This document shows positions 26,990 to 36,626 of a stretch of DNA of 64,000 nt, in pieces; the first letter of the stretch is position 1, and every line of letters begins with the position of its first letter. Under the pieces are notes generated by a model. That model saw only the letters and a list, made by a program, of their open reading frames with translations, was not told where the DNA came from and ran no database searches. Origin of the DNA: Rhizobium ecuadorense (GTDB lineage Bacteria; Pseudomonadota; Alphaproteobacteria; Rhizobiales; Rhizobiaceae); assembly GCF_001187535.1 (NCBI RefSeq), contig NZ_LFIO01000386.1, forward strand, positions 1-64,000, read 5' to 3'. Position numbers and translations under genes: made by a program.

Positions 26990-28509
26990 AGACCGACCCC
27001 GCCTCCTGGCAGAACCTGCCGACCGTCGTCGAACTCACCGAGGACGGCACCAAGAAAAGGCAATCCGCCCGCAAGATGGCGGAGATGCTGGATGACGTCC
27101 TCGATTTCCCCGAAAGCGAGAATGGAACGGCGGCAGCGCCTGCGAAGGGCGCAGTATCGGTCGAGACACTCGTCAAGGATTTCCGCTTCGGCGCCGAAGA
27201 CGTGCCGACGCTTGTGCGCTCGGCAGCGCCGCTCCTCAACCTTGCCCACGGCCTGCGCTACACCGAAGAGCAGCCTGATATCGAGGCACTGCGAGCACTG
27301 GCAATCGAAGCCGTCGGCCGCTACGAGCGGGATCTGGCGAGCGCCCGCATCAGCCCCGAGCGGGCGCGTGCCGCCCATTACGTCGTCTGCGCGACGGTCG
27401 ACGATGTCGTGCTCAGCAAGCCCTGGGGCGTGCGCGCCGGCTGGGCTCGCTCGGGGCTTGTCTCCACCTTCCATATGGACGTGACCGGCGGCGAACGCGT
27501 GTTCGACCTGCTCGACCATTTCCACCAGAGCCCCGGCGCCAACAAGGACCTGCTGCTCCTCATCTACCTCTGCCTGTCGCTCGCCTTCGAGGGCCGCACC
27601 CGCGTTTCCGCGCGTGGCGGGCTGGAGCTCGCGCGCATCCGCGACAGTCTCTATAAGACGCTGCTCGGCCAATACGGCGTCTTCGAGCGCGAGCTTTCCC
27701 CGCATTGGAAAGGCGTGTCCGCCCGGCACCAGCCGCTGCGCACCGCCGCCGCCCTCTGGACGCTGCTTTCCGTCCTGACGCTGATCCTGGCGTTCGGCTA
27801 CCTGTTCTTCACGCTCTCGCTGAACCGCGCCTCCGACGGCACGTTCGAGCGCCTTGCCAACCTGCCGCCGCGCGAGACACCGAGCGTGCTGGTCAAGATT
27901 CCAGAGCCTCCGCGCGAACCGCCGCCTGTCGTCGTCGCGCAAACGCCGCCGCCACCTCCGCCACCACAGGTGAAGCCGCCAAGCCGGCTCGACAATCTGC
28001 TCGCCTTCCTCCAACCGGAGGTCGAGAAGAAGCTGGTCACACTCTCGGATTCGAACGGCAGGCTCCTGGTCCGCATCAGCAACTCAGGTCTGTTTGCCAC
28101 CGGCAGCGCCGAGGTCAGTGAGAAGTTCCACGATCTCCTGCAGCGCATCGGCGGCGCGCTCGCCGCGGAGAAATTCCGCGCCGTCGTCGTGGGCTATACG
28201 GACAATGTGCCGATCCGCACGATCCAGTTCCCCTCCAACTGGCATCTATCGGAAGCCCGCGCCAAGGCGGTCGGCGACATCCTGGCGTCCTTCACCGGGC
28301 CGGGTGCAATCCTGACCGAGGGACGCGCCGACAGCGATCCGATCGCCGGCAACGACACGCAGGAGGGCCGGGAGATGAACCGCCGCACCGAGATCCTGGT
28401 GCTGACCGATCCGAGCGAGCGGCTGAGCGATGCCGGTCTCAAGACACCGCCGATCGAGGCTGAAACGGCCCCTGAACTGTCGCCCGCCGCAGGAGGCGCT
28501 TCGCGATGA
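26986..28509 (+). CDS. tssL: T6SS membrane protein TssL with OmpA-type peptidoglycan-binding domain
   Basis: A 507-residue extended TssL. The cytoplasmic DotU domain covers about 65-245 (family motif WARSGLVSTFHMDVTGGERV), one transmembrane helix lies at about 255-277, a proline-rich periplasmic linker (PPPPPPPQVKPP) follows near 320, and an OmpA-like domain (about 355-480) includes VVGYTDNVPIR and NWHLSEARAKAVGDIL. The OmpA domain anchors the complex to peptidoglycan, which fits a locus with no tssJ lipoprotein gene. The N-terminal cytoplasmic tail has Thr13 and Thr18; Agrobacterium TssL is phosphorylated on Thr14, so one of these may be the TagE target (inference). Confidence 0.95.
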   Translation: MKTDPASWQNLPTVVELTEDGTKKRQSARKMAEMLDDVLDFPESENGTAAAPAKGAVSVETLVKDFRFGAEDVPTLVRSAAPLLNLAHGLRYTEEQPDIEALRALAIEAVGRYERDLASARISPERARAAHYVVCATVDDVVLSKPWGVRAGWARSGLVSTFHMDVTGGERVFDLLDHFHQSPGANKDLLLLIYLCLSLAFEGRTRVSARGGLELARIRDSLYKTLLGQYGVFERELSPHWKGVSARHQPLRTAAALWTLLSVLTLILAFGYLFFTLSLNRASDGTFERLANLPPRETPSVLVKIPEPPREPPPVVVAQTPPPPPPPQVKPPSRLDNLLAFLQPEVEKKLVTLSDSNGRLLVRISNSGLFATGSAEVSEKFHDLLQRIGGALAAEKFRAVVVGYTDNVPIRTIQFPSNWHLSEARAKAVGDILASFTGPGAILTEGRADSDPIAGNDTQEGREMNRRTEILVLTDPSERLSDAGLKTPPIEAETAPELSPAAGGASR

Positions 28510-31500
28510 ACCCTTTAAGTTATTTCTACACGCTGCGCTCCTATGTGGAGGCCTATGCCGGCCTCCTCGGCCGCCGCTTCATTTCGATCATATGGGTGGC
28601 GGCAATCTGCGTCGTCATCTGGTTCTACGGCTATCTTGCCGCCTATGGCGATTTCAAGCCGCTGGCGAGCGCGTCGGCGCGGCTGACGCTGATCGGCATC
28701 GTCCTCGCTGCCTGGCTCGCCTATCTCCTCTTCACCGTGATCCGCGACCGCCGCCGCGACAAGCAGCTTGTCGATGGGATCGAGCGGGACGCCGAAGCCG
28801 AAGCAGCGGCGAGCCAGCAGGCCGAGGTCGGCGAAATTCATGGCCGGCTCAAGGAAGCGCTGCAGCTCCTGCGCCGCATCACCAAGAGGCGCTTCGGCTA
28901 TATCTACGAGCTGCCCTGGTACGTCATCTTCGGCGCGCCCGGCTCCGGCAAGACGACGGCGCTCACCAATTCCGGCTTGAAATTCCCGCTCGGCGATGCA
29001 CTCGGCAGCAATTCGGTGCAGGGGATCGGCGGCACGCGCAACTGTAATTGGTGGTTCACCGACGAGGCGATCCTCATCGATACCGCCGGCCGCTACACGA
29101 CGCAGGACGATCTGAACGGCACCGCCAAGGCCGGCTGGGAAGGCTTTCTCGGCCTGCTCAGGAAATACCGCCGTTCGCAGCCGATCAACGGCGCGCTGGT
29201 GACGCTGTCGATCGGCGATCTCTTGACGCGCGATGCCGAAGCCCAGCGCGAGGAGATCAGGGCGATCCGCCAGCGGCTGTCCGAACTCGACGAACTCCTG
29301 CATGCGCGCGTGCCGGTCTATCTGCTCCTGACCAAGGCCGATCTCCTGACCGGCTTCGTCGAGTTCTTCGACGGTTTCAACAAAAGCGACCGCGAGCAGG
29401 TCTGGGGCACGACCTTCGGGCTCGACGAGAGCTACAAGGCATCAAATCTGCCGGAACGCTTCATGGAGGAATTCACCCTGCTGCAGCAGCGCGTCGACGC
29501 CATGCTGATCGAGCGCCTGCAGCAGGAGCCCAATCCTGAGCTGCGCGGCCGCATCTTCCGCTTCCCGGCCGAGCTCGTCTCTTTGAAAGAGCGCCTGCAG
29601 GAGGTGATGACCGAGCTTTGCTCCGGTTCGAAACTGGTGGAAGCGCCGCTGTTGCGCGGCATCTATTTCGCCTCCGGCACACAGAGAGACGAGACGGCTG
29701 CCGCCCCCCGCATGCGGCGCAGCTATTTCCTTTCGCGTCTCTTCAAGGAGGTGATCTTCGGCGAGGCCTCGCTGGTTGCCCGCGACAAGCGGCTGTCCGG
29801 CCGGCAGTTGTTCTTCCGCCGCGCCGCTTACGCAAGCGCGGTGCTGCTGCTGGCCGTGGTGCTGACGAGTTGGACGGCGACCTACTTCCAGAACACCACG
29901 GCGCTCGCCGGGGCGGACAGACGCATCGACGCCTATGAGCAGCTGGTGCGCGGCGTGCCGGTGCGCGACGTCTCGGATGCGGATTTCCTGCGCATCCTGC
30001 CGGCGCTCGACAATCTCGCCGCCGTCACCACCGATTTCTCCAGGACCCGCGTCTGGCCGGTGAGCCTCGGCCTCGACCAGGAAGGCAAGGTCGCGAGCCG
30101 CCAGCGCGAGGCCTATCAGCGGGCGCTGAACACGCTGCTTCTGCCGCGCATGCTGGTGCGGCTCCAGAAGGAGATGACCGAAACCACCGACATCAACAGA
30201 ACCTTCGACGCGCTGAAACTCTACGGCATGCTCGGCGGTCTCGGCCCGGTGAATGCCGACTTTGCCTCGCTGGAGGCGGAGGACATGTTCACCAGGCTCT
30301 ATCCCGACGAAGGCAGGGCCGCGGCCCGCAAGGCGCTGATCGCCCATGCCGAAGCCATGGCGCGCGGCGCGCTGCCGCCGATCGAGCTCGACAAGGCACT
30401 GATCGCCAAGGCCCGCGCGATCATCCGTTCGCAGAACATCGCCAGCCGCGCCTATGACGTCCTGGCCGAATACCGCCACTCCCGCGCCCTTCCCGGCTGG
30501 AGCCCGGCCGGCGCGCTGGGTCCGCTCGGCGAACAGGCCTTCGAGCGCAGCTCCAAGGCGCCGCTCAGCGAAAGCATCCCCGGCCTTTTCTCCGCGACCG
30601 GCTACCGCACCGTCGTTCTGCCCGAGATCAGCGACGCCGCGCGCGAGGCGCTCGACGAGCAATGGGTGCGCGGCGATCCCAATCCCGCCGGCGTCACGGT
30701 CGACACCGTCGCCCAGGCCACACTTCAGCTCTACTTCGACAATTTCGAGCAGCGCTGGTCGACGCTGCTCGCCGATATCAAGGTCAAACCCTCGCAGACG
30801 ATCGGCGATGCGGCGGAAACCACCCGCATCCTGGCGGGCAAACCGGGACCAGTCGAGACGATCGCGAAATCGATCGCCGCCGCCACCGATCTGCGCGGAC
30901 CCGGCGCCGAAATCGCCTCGGCCGCCAGCGACAGCCTACCGGATTCCACCACGGCGCTTGCCAGTGCGGCGAATGCGCCCGATCCATTCGGCCGCCTGCG
31001 CGACGCGCTGACGTCGCCGGCTGGTCAGTCGCCGCTTGCCGACCAATCGAAGGAGGCGCCGCGATCGGAGATCGGGGAGCTCGAGCCGATCCTGCAGAGG
31101 GTGCAGGAGCAGCTTTCGCGGGCGACGACCTCTACCGCGGAAGTCGCGAAAGTCTTCGACGTCGACAGCCAGCTGACCGACGCCAATCAGGACCTGCTGC
31201 AGCAGGCCCGCAAGCTGCCCGCACCGGTCGATACCTGGATGGCGGGGCTGGCCGCGGATGTCGGGTCGCTGGCGGTCAAATCCGCCCGTTCGCGCATCAG
31301 CGGCGCCTGGGCCGCGGAAGGCGCCGGCTTCTGCTCGAACGTCGTTGCCGGCCGTTATCCCTTCGACCGAAAATCCCCTCGCGACGTGGCGATGAGCGAT
31401 TTCATCAGGCTGTTCGGCCCCGAAGGGCTGTTCAAGACCTTCTTCAAGGAGAAGCTCGAAGCCTTCGTCGATACCAGCGCCTCGCCATGGGGCTGGAAGG

Positions 31501-31982
31501 GCACGTTCGGCGCGGCGAGCATTCCGAGCGCGGCGATCGCCCAGTTCGAGAATGCCGACAAGATCAACCGCGCCTTCTTCCCGGCCGGCAGCAAGGATCC
31601 GTCGATCACGATCAACGTCAAGCCGGTCTCGCTGACCGATGCCGCCAGCGCCGTGATGCTTGAGATCGAAGGCGAACGCGTCGTCTATTTCCACGGCCCG
31701 ATCCAGTCGAAATCAATCACCTGGCCGTCGACGGAAGCGAGCAACGCTTCGCGCATCGCCTTCCAGCCGGGCGGATGGCAGCAGGCCCTGACGGAGAATG
31801 GCGACTGGTCGCCCTTCCGCCTTTTCGACGATGCCAATGTCACAGTGCAGGGCGACGATCTCTTCCGGGCAAAATTTCAGCAGGATGGCCGAGCGGCGGA
31901 GTTCGACGTGCAGTTCGGTTCGGTGCTCAATCCATTCCGGCTGGAGGCGCTCGGCGCCTTCTCATGCCCGGTGCAATTCTGA
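28506..31982 (+). CDS. tssM: T6SS membrane protein TssM (IcmF)
   Basis: An 1158-residue IcmF-family inner-membrane protein that forms the envelope-spanning channel with TssL. Two transmembrane helices lie near 27-46 and 60-78 and a third near 440-460; the cytoplasmic loop carries a Walker A motif (GAPGSGKT, residues 143-150), so this is the nucleotide-binding type. The large periplasmic part follows, ending with the IcmF C-terminal domain (about 1040-1150). It overlaps tssL by 4 nt. Confidence 0.95.
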   Translation: MNPLSYFYTLRSYVEAYAGLLGRRFISIIWVAAICVVIWFYGYLAAYGDFKPLASASARLTLIGIVLAAWLAYLLFTVIRDRRRDKQLVDGIERDAEAEAAASQQAEVGEIHGRLKEALQLLRRITKRRFGYIYELPWYVIFGAPGSGKTTALTNSGLKFPLGDALGSNSVQGIGGTRNCNWWFTDEAILIDTAGRYTTQDDLNGTAKAGWEGFLGLLRKYRRSQPINGALVTLSIGDLLTRDAEAQREEIRAIRQRLSELDELLHARVPVYLLLTKADLLTGFVEFFDGFNKSDREQVWGTTFGLDESYKASNLPERFMEEFTLLQQRVDAMLIERLQQEPNPELRGRIFRFPAELVSLKERLQEVMTELCSGSKLVEAPLLRGIYFASGTQRDETAAAPRMRRSYFLSRLFKEVIFGEASLVARDKRLSGRQLFFRRAAYASAVLLLAVVLTSWTATYFQNTTALAGADRRIDAYEQLVRGVPVRDVSDADFLRILPALDNLAAVTTDFSRTRVWPVSLGLDQEGKVASRQREAYQRALNTLLLPRMLVRLQKEMTETTDINRTFDALKLYGMLGGLGPVNADFASLEAEDMFTRLYPDEGRAAARKALIAHAEAMARGALPPIELDKALIAKARAIIRSQNIASRAYDVLAEYRHSRALPGWSPAGALGPLGEQAFERSSKAPLSESIPGLFSATGYRTVVLPEISDAAREALDEQWVRGDPNPAGVTVDTVAQATLQLYFDNFEQRWSTLLADIKVKPSQTIGDAAETTRILAGKPGPVETIAKSIAAATDLRGPGAEIASAASDSLPDSTTALASAANAPDPFGRLRDALTSPAGQSPLADQSKEAPRSEIGELEPILQRVQEQLSRATTSTAEVAKVFDVDSQLTDANQDLLQQARKLPAPVDTWMAGLAADVGSLAVKSARSRISGAWAAEGAGFCSNVVAGRYPFDRKSPRDVAMSDFIRLFGPEGLFKTFFKEKLEAFVDTSASPWGWKGTFGAASIPSAAIAQFENADKINRAFFPAGSKDPSITINVKPVSLTDAASAVMLEIEGERVVYFHGPIQSKSITWPSTEASNASRIAFQPGGWQQALTENGDWSPFRLFDDANVTVQGDDLFRAKFQQDGRAAEFDVQFGSVLNPFRLEALGAFSCPVQF

Positions 31983-31992
31983 TCGGCCTGAG

Positions 31993-33360
31993 ATGAACGA
32001 GCGCGCCACCCTCGAGCGAAATCCTGCTGAAGCCGACAGGATCGGCTTCTTCGGCAAGCTGCCGAGCCATGGCGATTTCGTTTCGATGGGCTTGGGCCGC
32101 AACCTGCAATCCGCGCTCGACGCCTGGCTACAAGCCGGGCTGCAAGCGGTGCGGCAGGAACTCGGCGAGGATTGGGAACGCCGGTTTCGCACCATGCCGG
32201 CATGGCGTTTCATCGTCGAACGCGGCCTTTGGGGGCCGGCAACCATTGCAGGCGTTCTGCTGCCAAGCCTCGATCGCGTCGGGCGCAGCTTTCCGCTCGT
32301 CATCGCCGCCCAGCTTCATGACTTTACCGAGCATCCGCGCCAGCTCTATCTCGACGACACGTGGTTTACGGCGGCCGAGGCAATCGCCGAAAGCTCGGCC
32401 AAGCGTGACTTCGACATCAATCATTTCACCGCAAACCTGAAGCGGCTGCGGACCTTGCGTCCGGCCGACCTCGCCGAAAACGAGATACTGCAGGACAGGG
32501 CGTCCACCCGAGGCTCGATCTGGTGGCGGATCGACCCTGAGGAGCGGCGGGCAAAGGGGTTTGGTGTCAGCGGCGCCCCGGAGCCGGAGCATTTTCCGAA
32601 GCTGCTGCACGACAACTCCCCCGCCGCTTCGGCAGCCCCGCAACCCGAAACAACCCCGCGTCCCGTCATCGTCGAACCGCATCATCCTCTGGTGCTTCAG
32701 CACAGCCATGCCACGCATGCCGGCACGCGGCTTACCGTCAATGCCGACGCGCTGCTCGTTTCGGAAACGCCCTCGCTCTTCGCCGTCGCCGATGGCGTTG
32801 GTGACGGCAACGCTGCCGCAGATGCCGGCAAGATCGCCGTTCATATCTTGGCCGAAGCTGCCGGGCACGAGACGATCGAGGCCCTGGTACAGGAGGTCAA
32901 AGGCAAGCTCGGCCGTGCCCATGGCCTGCTTCAATCGGCCTATCTTTCCGAGAATCGCGAGCCGTCGGCCGCCAGCATCGTCGTGCTGGCCACGCTTCAG
33001 GCGAGCTGCGCCTTGCTCTGGGTCGGCGATGCCCGCTGCTATCTGCTGCGGGACGGCATGATGCGCTGCCTCACCCGGGACCATGTGGAGATCGGCCTGA
33101 AGCGCACACTGTCGCGCGCCATCGGCCTGCGCGGGCATCTTATTCCCGAAGTCCTCTCCGGCGGATTGCAGGCCGGCGACCGGCTCCTGCTCTGCAGCGC
33201 GCCGCTGACAGGCGCCGTCCCCGAGCGCAGCATCGCCGAGATCCTGCTTTCCGCAAGAATCGAGAAGGCGGCCGATATTCTCGTCCAGGAGGGGTTGATC
33301 GCCAATTGCCGCGACAATCTCAGCGCCATCGTGATCGACGTGAAAACCGATGAGCCATGA
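31993..33360 (+). CDS. TagF-PppA fusion: T6SS inhibitor domain joined to PP2C-type phosphatase
   Basis: A 455-residue two-domain protein. Residues about 15-200 are TagF (DUF2094: IGFFGKLPSHGDFVSMGLGR). Residues about 235-450 are a PP2C-like serine/threonine phosphatase with the metal-binding VADGVGDGNAAADAG motif and later LLWVGDARCYLLRDG. The same fusion exists in Agrobacterium, where TagF acts as a negative regulator; the phosphatase would oppose TagE. ATG at 31993 is 10 bp after tssM; the open frame extends upstream into tssM but without homology. It overlaps tagE by 11 nt. Confidence 0.92.
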   Translation: MNERATLERNPAEADRIGFFGKLPSHGDFVSMGLGRNLQSALDAWLQAGLQAVRQELGEDWERRFRTMPAWRFIVERGLWGPATIAGVLLPSLDRVGRSFPLVIAAQLHDFTEHPRQLYLDDTWFTAAEAIAESSAKRDFDINHFTANLKRLRTLRPADLAENEILQDRASTRGSIWWRIDPEERRAKGFGVSGAPEPEHFPKLLHDNSPAASAAPQPETTPRPVIVEPHHPLVLQHSHATHAGTRLTVNADALLVSETPSLFAVADGVGDGNAAADAGKIAVHILAEAAGHETIEALVQEVKGKLGRAHGLLQSAYLSENREPSAASIVVLATLQASCALLWVGDARCYLLRDGMMRCLTRDHVEIGLKRTLSRAIGLRGHLIPEVLSGGLQAGDRLLLCSAPLTGAVPERSIAEILLSARIEKAADILVQEGLIANCRDNLSAIVIDVKTDEP

Positions 33361-34258
33361 TCTTCAGGATGCGGATTATGAGGAGATCGCGCGACGCTTC
33401 TCCCATCTCCGGCAGGCGTTGAATCAGAGCCCAGCCGAGACCAGGAAAATCCTGGTAGACCGGGTCCGGGATGCGCTCGACCGGGGCGAGGCCCGCCTTG
33501 GCGATGCCGATGGCGGGATCGTCGCCAACAGCTTCGCGCTCGAGGCGCTGGTCCATGAGGGCGCGCTCACCCAGATCCATCGCGCCCGCCACCGCGATCT
33601 CGGAACGGTTCACGCCATCAAGATGCCGCGGCCCGAGCATGCGGCCGATCCCATCCTTAGGAAACTCATGCTGCGTGAGGCTGAAATCGGCATGGCGCTC
33701 CGTCATCCCCATATTGCCGCGACGCAGACCGTTCTGCGTCTTGCCGACGGACGCCCTGCCCTTGTCATGGAATGGATCGGAAGCCGGCTCACGGAGCTTT
33801 TGCAGCAGAGGCCGCTATCCCTTCGCGAGGTGACATCGGTCATGACGACAATGTTTTCCGGCCTGGAAGCGATCCATGCCGCCGGTTTCGTGCATTGCGA
33901 CCTGTCGCCGCTCAACCTTCTATCCGCCGAGGACGATTTCTCCCGTTTGAAGATCGCCGATTTCGGCGTGGCGCTGGAGGCAGGACGCCGTCATGACCAA
34001 TTCGATCTCGCCTTTGCCGGCCGGCCGGATTTCGCCTCTCCCGAACAGACGGCCGGCGAACCGCTCGACGGGCGATCCGATCTCTACTCAGCCGGGCGAC
34101 TGCTGTCCCTGCTGCTACGTCATTGCAAGGAACGTGACGAAGGGCTGGAAACGCTGGCCGTCCGCCTGTCCGAACGGGATCCTCAGGAGCGCCCCCAAAA
34201 TGCGAAGGCCGCCTTGCATCTGCTCGGCGGCCCCGCGAAACGTCTTGTAGAGGTTTAA
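33350..34258 (+). CDS. tagE: T6SS Hanks-type Ser/Thr kinase TagE (PpkA-like)
   Basis: A 302-residue cytoplasmic kinase without a membrane segment. Visible kinase motifs are the ATP-site lysine in HAIKMPR, a catalytic loop in which HRD is HCD (VHCDLSPLNLL), DFG in KIADFGVALE and an SPEQ-type activation-segment end. The glycine-rich loop is degenerate (VHEGALTQIHRARH), a departure from ordinary Hanks kinases. Its Agrobacterium counterpart phosphorylates TssL, which then binds Fha. It is the last gene of the rightward unit, and its stop codon shares 3 bases with the stop of the convergent lipoprotein gene. Confidence 0.9.
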   Translation: MSHDLQDADYEEIARRFSHLRQALNQSPAETRKILVDRVRDALDRGEARLGDADGGIVANSFALEALVHEGALTQIHRARHRDLGTVHAIKMPRPEHAADPILRKLMLREAEIGMALRHPHIAATQTVLRLADGRPALVMEWIGSRLTELLQQRPLSLREVTSVMTTMFSGLEAIHAAGFVHCDLSPLNLLSAEDDFSRLKIADFGVALEAGRRHDQFDLAFAGRPDFASPEQTAGEPLDGRSDLYSAGRLLSLLLRHCKERDEGLETLAVRLSERDPQERPQNAKAALHLLGGPAKRLVEV

Positions 34259-35394
34259 TTTCCGCTCGAACCGGGGATTGGTGCAGCGGCCGTCGGTACG
34301 CTCTTCTGGTAGACATTGAAGAGCTTGGCGAAATCGACCAGGCTGGCATTGCTGGCGTAGATGATATCGCCATCCATCATCTGGAAACGCTGCATCAGCG
34401 CCAGATTGGAAACGTCCTTCATATTGACGCGGTAGATCACCGGCTTGCTGCTGACCACGACCGGCGCGGCAGTCTTGGCGTTCACCGCCGCCACCTGCGT
34501 ATAGACCGGCTGATTGCGCAACACATAGAAATTGCTCGCATCGGCCCGGTCGTCGAGCAGGCCGCCCGCCCGGCCGAGCGCCTGGGCGAGCGTCAGTCTG
34601 CCCGGCTCGAATTCGAACTCGCCGACGCTCTTGAAGGCGCCGAAGGCGGTGAAGGTCGGGGCGTCTTTGTCGACATAGATCTGATCATCCGGCAGCAGGT
34701 AGACGTTCTGCTTGCTGTCGTCGATGACGCGCTGCAGCGGTACGGTGGTGCGCTGCTTGCCGCGGATCAACGTGACGGTGGCCGAACCCGGCGCGGAGGA
34801 TGCGCCGCCGGCAAGTGCGACCGCGTCAAGCACGCGCTCCTTGCGTGCGGTCAGCGGGAAACGGCCGGCGGAGCGCACATCGCCATTGACGGTGACGCCG
34901 CTGGAGGGCCTGTCGACCACGGTGACGACAGCTTGCGGATTGACGGCCGAACCCTTCAGGCCGGTGACGATGCGTGTCTGCAGCGCCTCGGTCGAGGAAT
35001 CCACCACGCGCTGTTTGCCGACGAAGGGAAGCGTCACATTGCCTGTCGAATCGACGGTGAAGCGGCCGAGATTGAGGGTCTTGCTCTCAGTCGAGGAGAA
35101 AAGCCCATCCTCGCCGGGATCGAGGATCGTCACCTCGATGACGTCGCCGCGCCTGAGTTTCGTATCGGCAAATCCGCTTGAGCGCATGACGGTGAGGCCG
35201 GGATCGGAGGCGGCATAGGCAAGCGGGACGGCCGAAACCGAGCCCATCGGCGCTTCCGAAAGCCGGACGACAGGAATCCGCTCGTTGGTTCCAGGTGCCG
35301 TGGCGTTGTAGAAGCCACCGGCCGTCGGGCCGTCGGCTGGCCGAGCGCAGGCACTGAGAACTGCAACCAGGACGAACGGCGCCAGCTTTCGCAT
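34255..35394 (-). CDS. Wza-type polysaccharide export lipoprotein
   Basis: A 379-residue outer-membrane polysaccharide export protein. The signal peptide ends in a lipobox (VLVAVLSAC), so it is a lipoprotein. The Poly_export domain starts near 85 (LRRGDVIEVTILDPGEDG) and SLBB-type repeats follow (VTVNGDVRSAGRFPLT; TAFGAFKSVGEFEFEP); the C-terminus has no obvious barrel helix beyond about 340. ATG at 35394 has AAGGATAA upstream; a GTG codon just before it is less likely. It has no polymerase or glycosyltransferase neighbours here, so it is separated from any capsule cluster. It converges on tagE with overlapping stops. Confidence 0.9.
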   Translation of the reverse strand: MRKLAPFVLVAVLSACARPADGPTAGGFYNATAPGTNERIPVVRLSEAPMGSVSAVPLAYAASDPGLTVMRSSGFADTKLRRGDVIEVTILDPGEDGLFSSTESKTLNLGRFTVDSTGNVTLPFVGKQRVVDSSTEALQTRIVTGLKGSAVNPQAVVTVVDRPSSGVTVNGDVRSAGRFPLTARKERVLDAVALAGGASSAPGSATVTLIRGKQRTTVPLQRVIDDSKQNVYLLPDDQIYVDKDAPTFTAFGAFKSVGEFEFEPGRLTLAQALGRAGGLLDDRADASNFYVLRNQPVYTQVAAVNAKTAAPVVVSSKPVIYRVNMKDVSNLALMQRFQMMDGDIIYASNASLVDFAKLFNVYQKSVPTAAAPIPGSSGN

Positions 35395-35600
35395 CACTTA
35401 TCCTTTTGGCAATATTGGGAGAATCGGAAAATATCAGCGGTAGATGAGCGAGCAATACCAGTTACACGCGAAAAATCAATTGTGACAGCTCAGAGGCAGC
35501 CAACTGTGACTAATTGGCAACCATATGTCTTAAGGTGGAACCAGGTCCCTGCTCATCGCTTCGGTCGAAAACTGGTTCTGAAACCAATGCGGCTGAGCAA

Positions 35601-35948
35601 ATGACGGTGCACATCAAGCGAATCTACGAACCAAAGCACGATAAGGACGGCATCCGCATTCTCGTCGACAGGCTCTGGCCGCGCGGACTGAGCAAGCAGG
35701 ATGCGGCAGTCGATCTCTGGCTGAAGGAGGTGGCGCCGAGCCCGGCGCTGCGCCGCTGGTTCGGGCACGATCCCGCCAAATGGACAGAGTTCCAGCGCCG
35801 CTACCAAGGCGAGCTCGAAAAGAACGCGTCGGCCGTCGAAGAACTCGAACGCCAGATTGGAAAATCGGACGCAACGCTTCTCTATGCGGCGAAGGACCTG
35901 CAGCACAATCACGCGATCGTGCTGCAGCGCTTCCTCGGCAAAGACTGA
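35601..35948 (+). CDS. DUF488 family protein
   Basis: A 115-residue DUF488 protein. The family signature is clear: IRILVDRLWPRGLSK near residues 16-30, LWLKEVAPSPALRRWFGHDP near 38-57 and a C-terminal LLYAAKDLQHNHAIVLQRFL. Function is not established; members occur widely as single small genes. ATG at 35601 gives the usual family length; an upstream in-frame ATG at 35514 would add an unconserved leader. It stands alone, divergent from the export lipoprotein across about 200 bp. Confidence 0.88.
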   Translation: MTVHIKRIYEPKHDKDGIRILVDRLWPRGLSKQDAAVDLWLKEVAPSPALRRWFGHDPAKWTEFQRRYQGELEKNASAVEELERQIGKSDATLLYAAKDLQHNHAIVLQRFLGKD

Positions 35949-36097
35949 AACATAGGCGGCCGACGCCGATGAGAGGCTGCCGCCCTGTGTAAAAATTTCG
36001 GGGAACCTTTTCGACGGATCTGCATCCAATGCCTGCTTCCAAAGACGCGCCGGCGCTGCGGAAGGCATTCCGTCATACGACACAAGGGAGACAGATC

Positions 36098-36619
36098 ATG
36101 TTGAAACAGATTTTCGGTGCAGCCCTGATAGCGGCCTCGCTCGGCACGGTTTCGATCGCCGCCGATGCCAAGCCGACCGCCCCTCAGATCGCCCATATCG
36201 CCTATACCGCGGGGCAGATCGACGTCACCGCCGCGGAACAGGCATTGAAGAAAAGCAAGAATGCCGAAGTCATCGAATTCGCCAAGACGATGGAACGCGA
36301 TCACAAGGCCGTCAACGATCAGGCGCTCGCCCTCGTCAAGAAGCTGAAGGTGACGCCCGAGGACAACAAGATCAGCCAGTCACTGTCGACGGAGGCAAGC
36401 AAGGAACTGACGACGCTCGGCGCTCTCGACGGTGCGGCTTTCGACAAGGCCTATGTCGAAAACGAAGTCGCCTATCACAAGTCGGTCAACTCAGCGCTTG
36501 CCACGGTGCTGATCCCCTCGGCTCAGAATAAAGAGCTCAAGTCGCTCCTGGAAACCGGCCTGACCCTGTTCAAGCAGCACCAGATGCATGCCGAGCATCT
36601 TGCCTCGATGATGAAGTAG
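36098..36619 (+). CDS. DUF4142 periplasmic protein
   Basis: A 173-residue exported protein with a cleavable signal peptide (residues about 1-23, ending SIAADA). The mature part is a helical DUF4142 domain, a ferritin-like bundle by prediction, with the characteristic YTAGQIDVTAAEQALKKSKN start and a Met/His-rich C-terminus (FKQHQMHAEHLASMMK). DUF4142 proteins are often linked to stress responses but the biochemical role is unknown. GGGAGA precedes the ATG. A cupredoxin gene follows at 7 bp and an ECF sigma gene after that, which suggests one stress-related unit. Confidence 0.88.
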   Translation: MLKQIFGAALIAASLGTVSIAADAKPTAPQIAHIAYTAGQIDVTAAEQALKKSKNAEVIEFAKTMERDHKAVNDQALALVKKLKVTPEDNKISQSLSTEASKELTTLGALDGAAFDKAYVENEVAYHKSVNSALATVLIPSAQNKELKSLLETGLTLFKQHQMHAEHLASMMK

Positions 36620-36626
36620 ACTTGCG

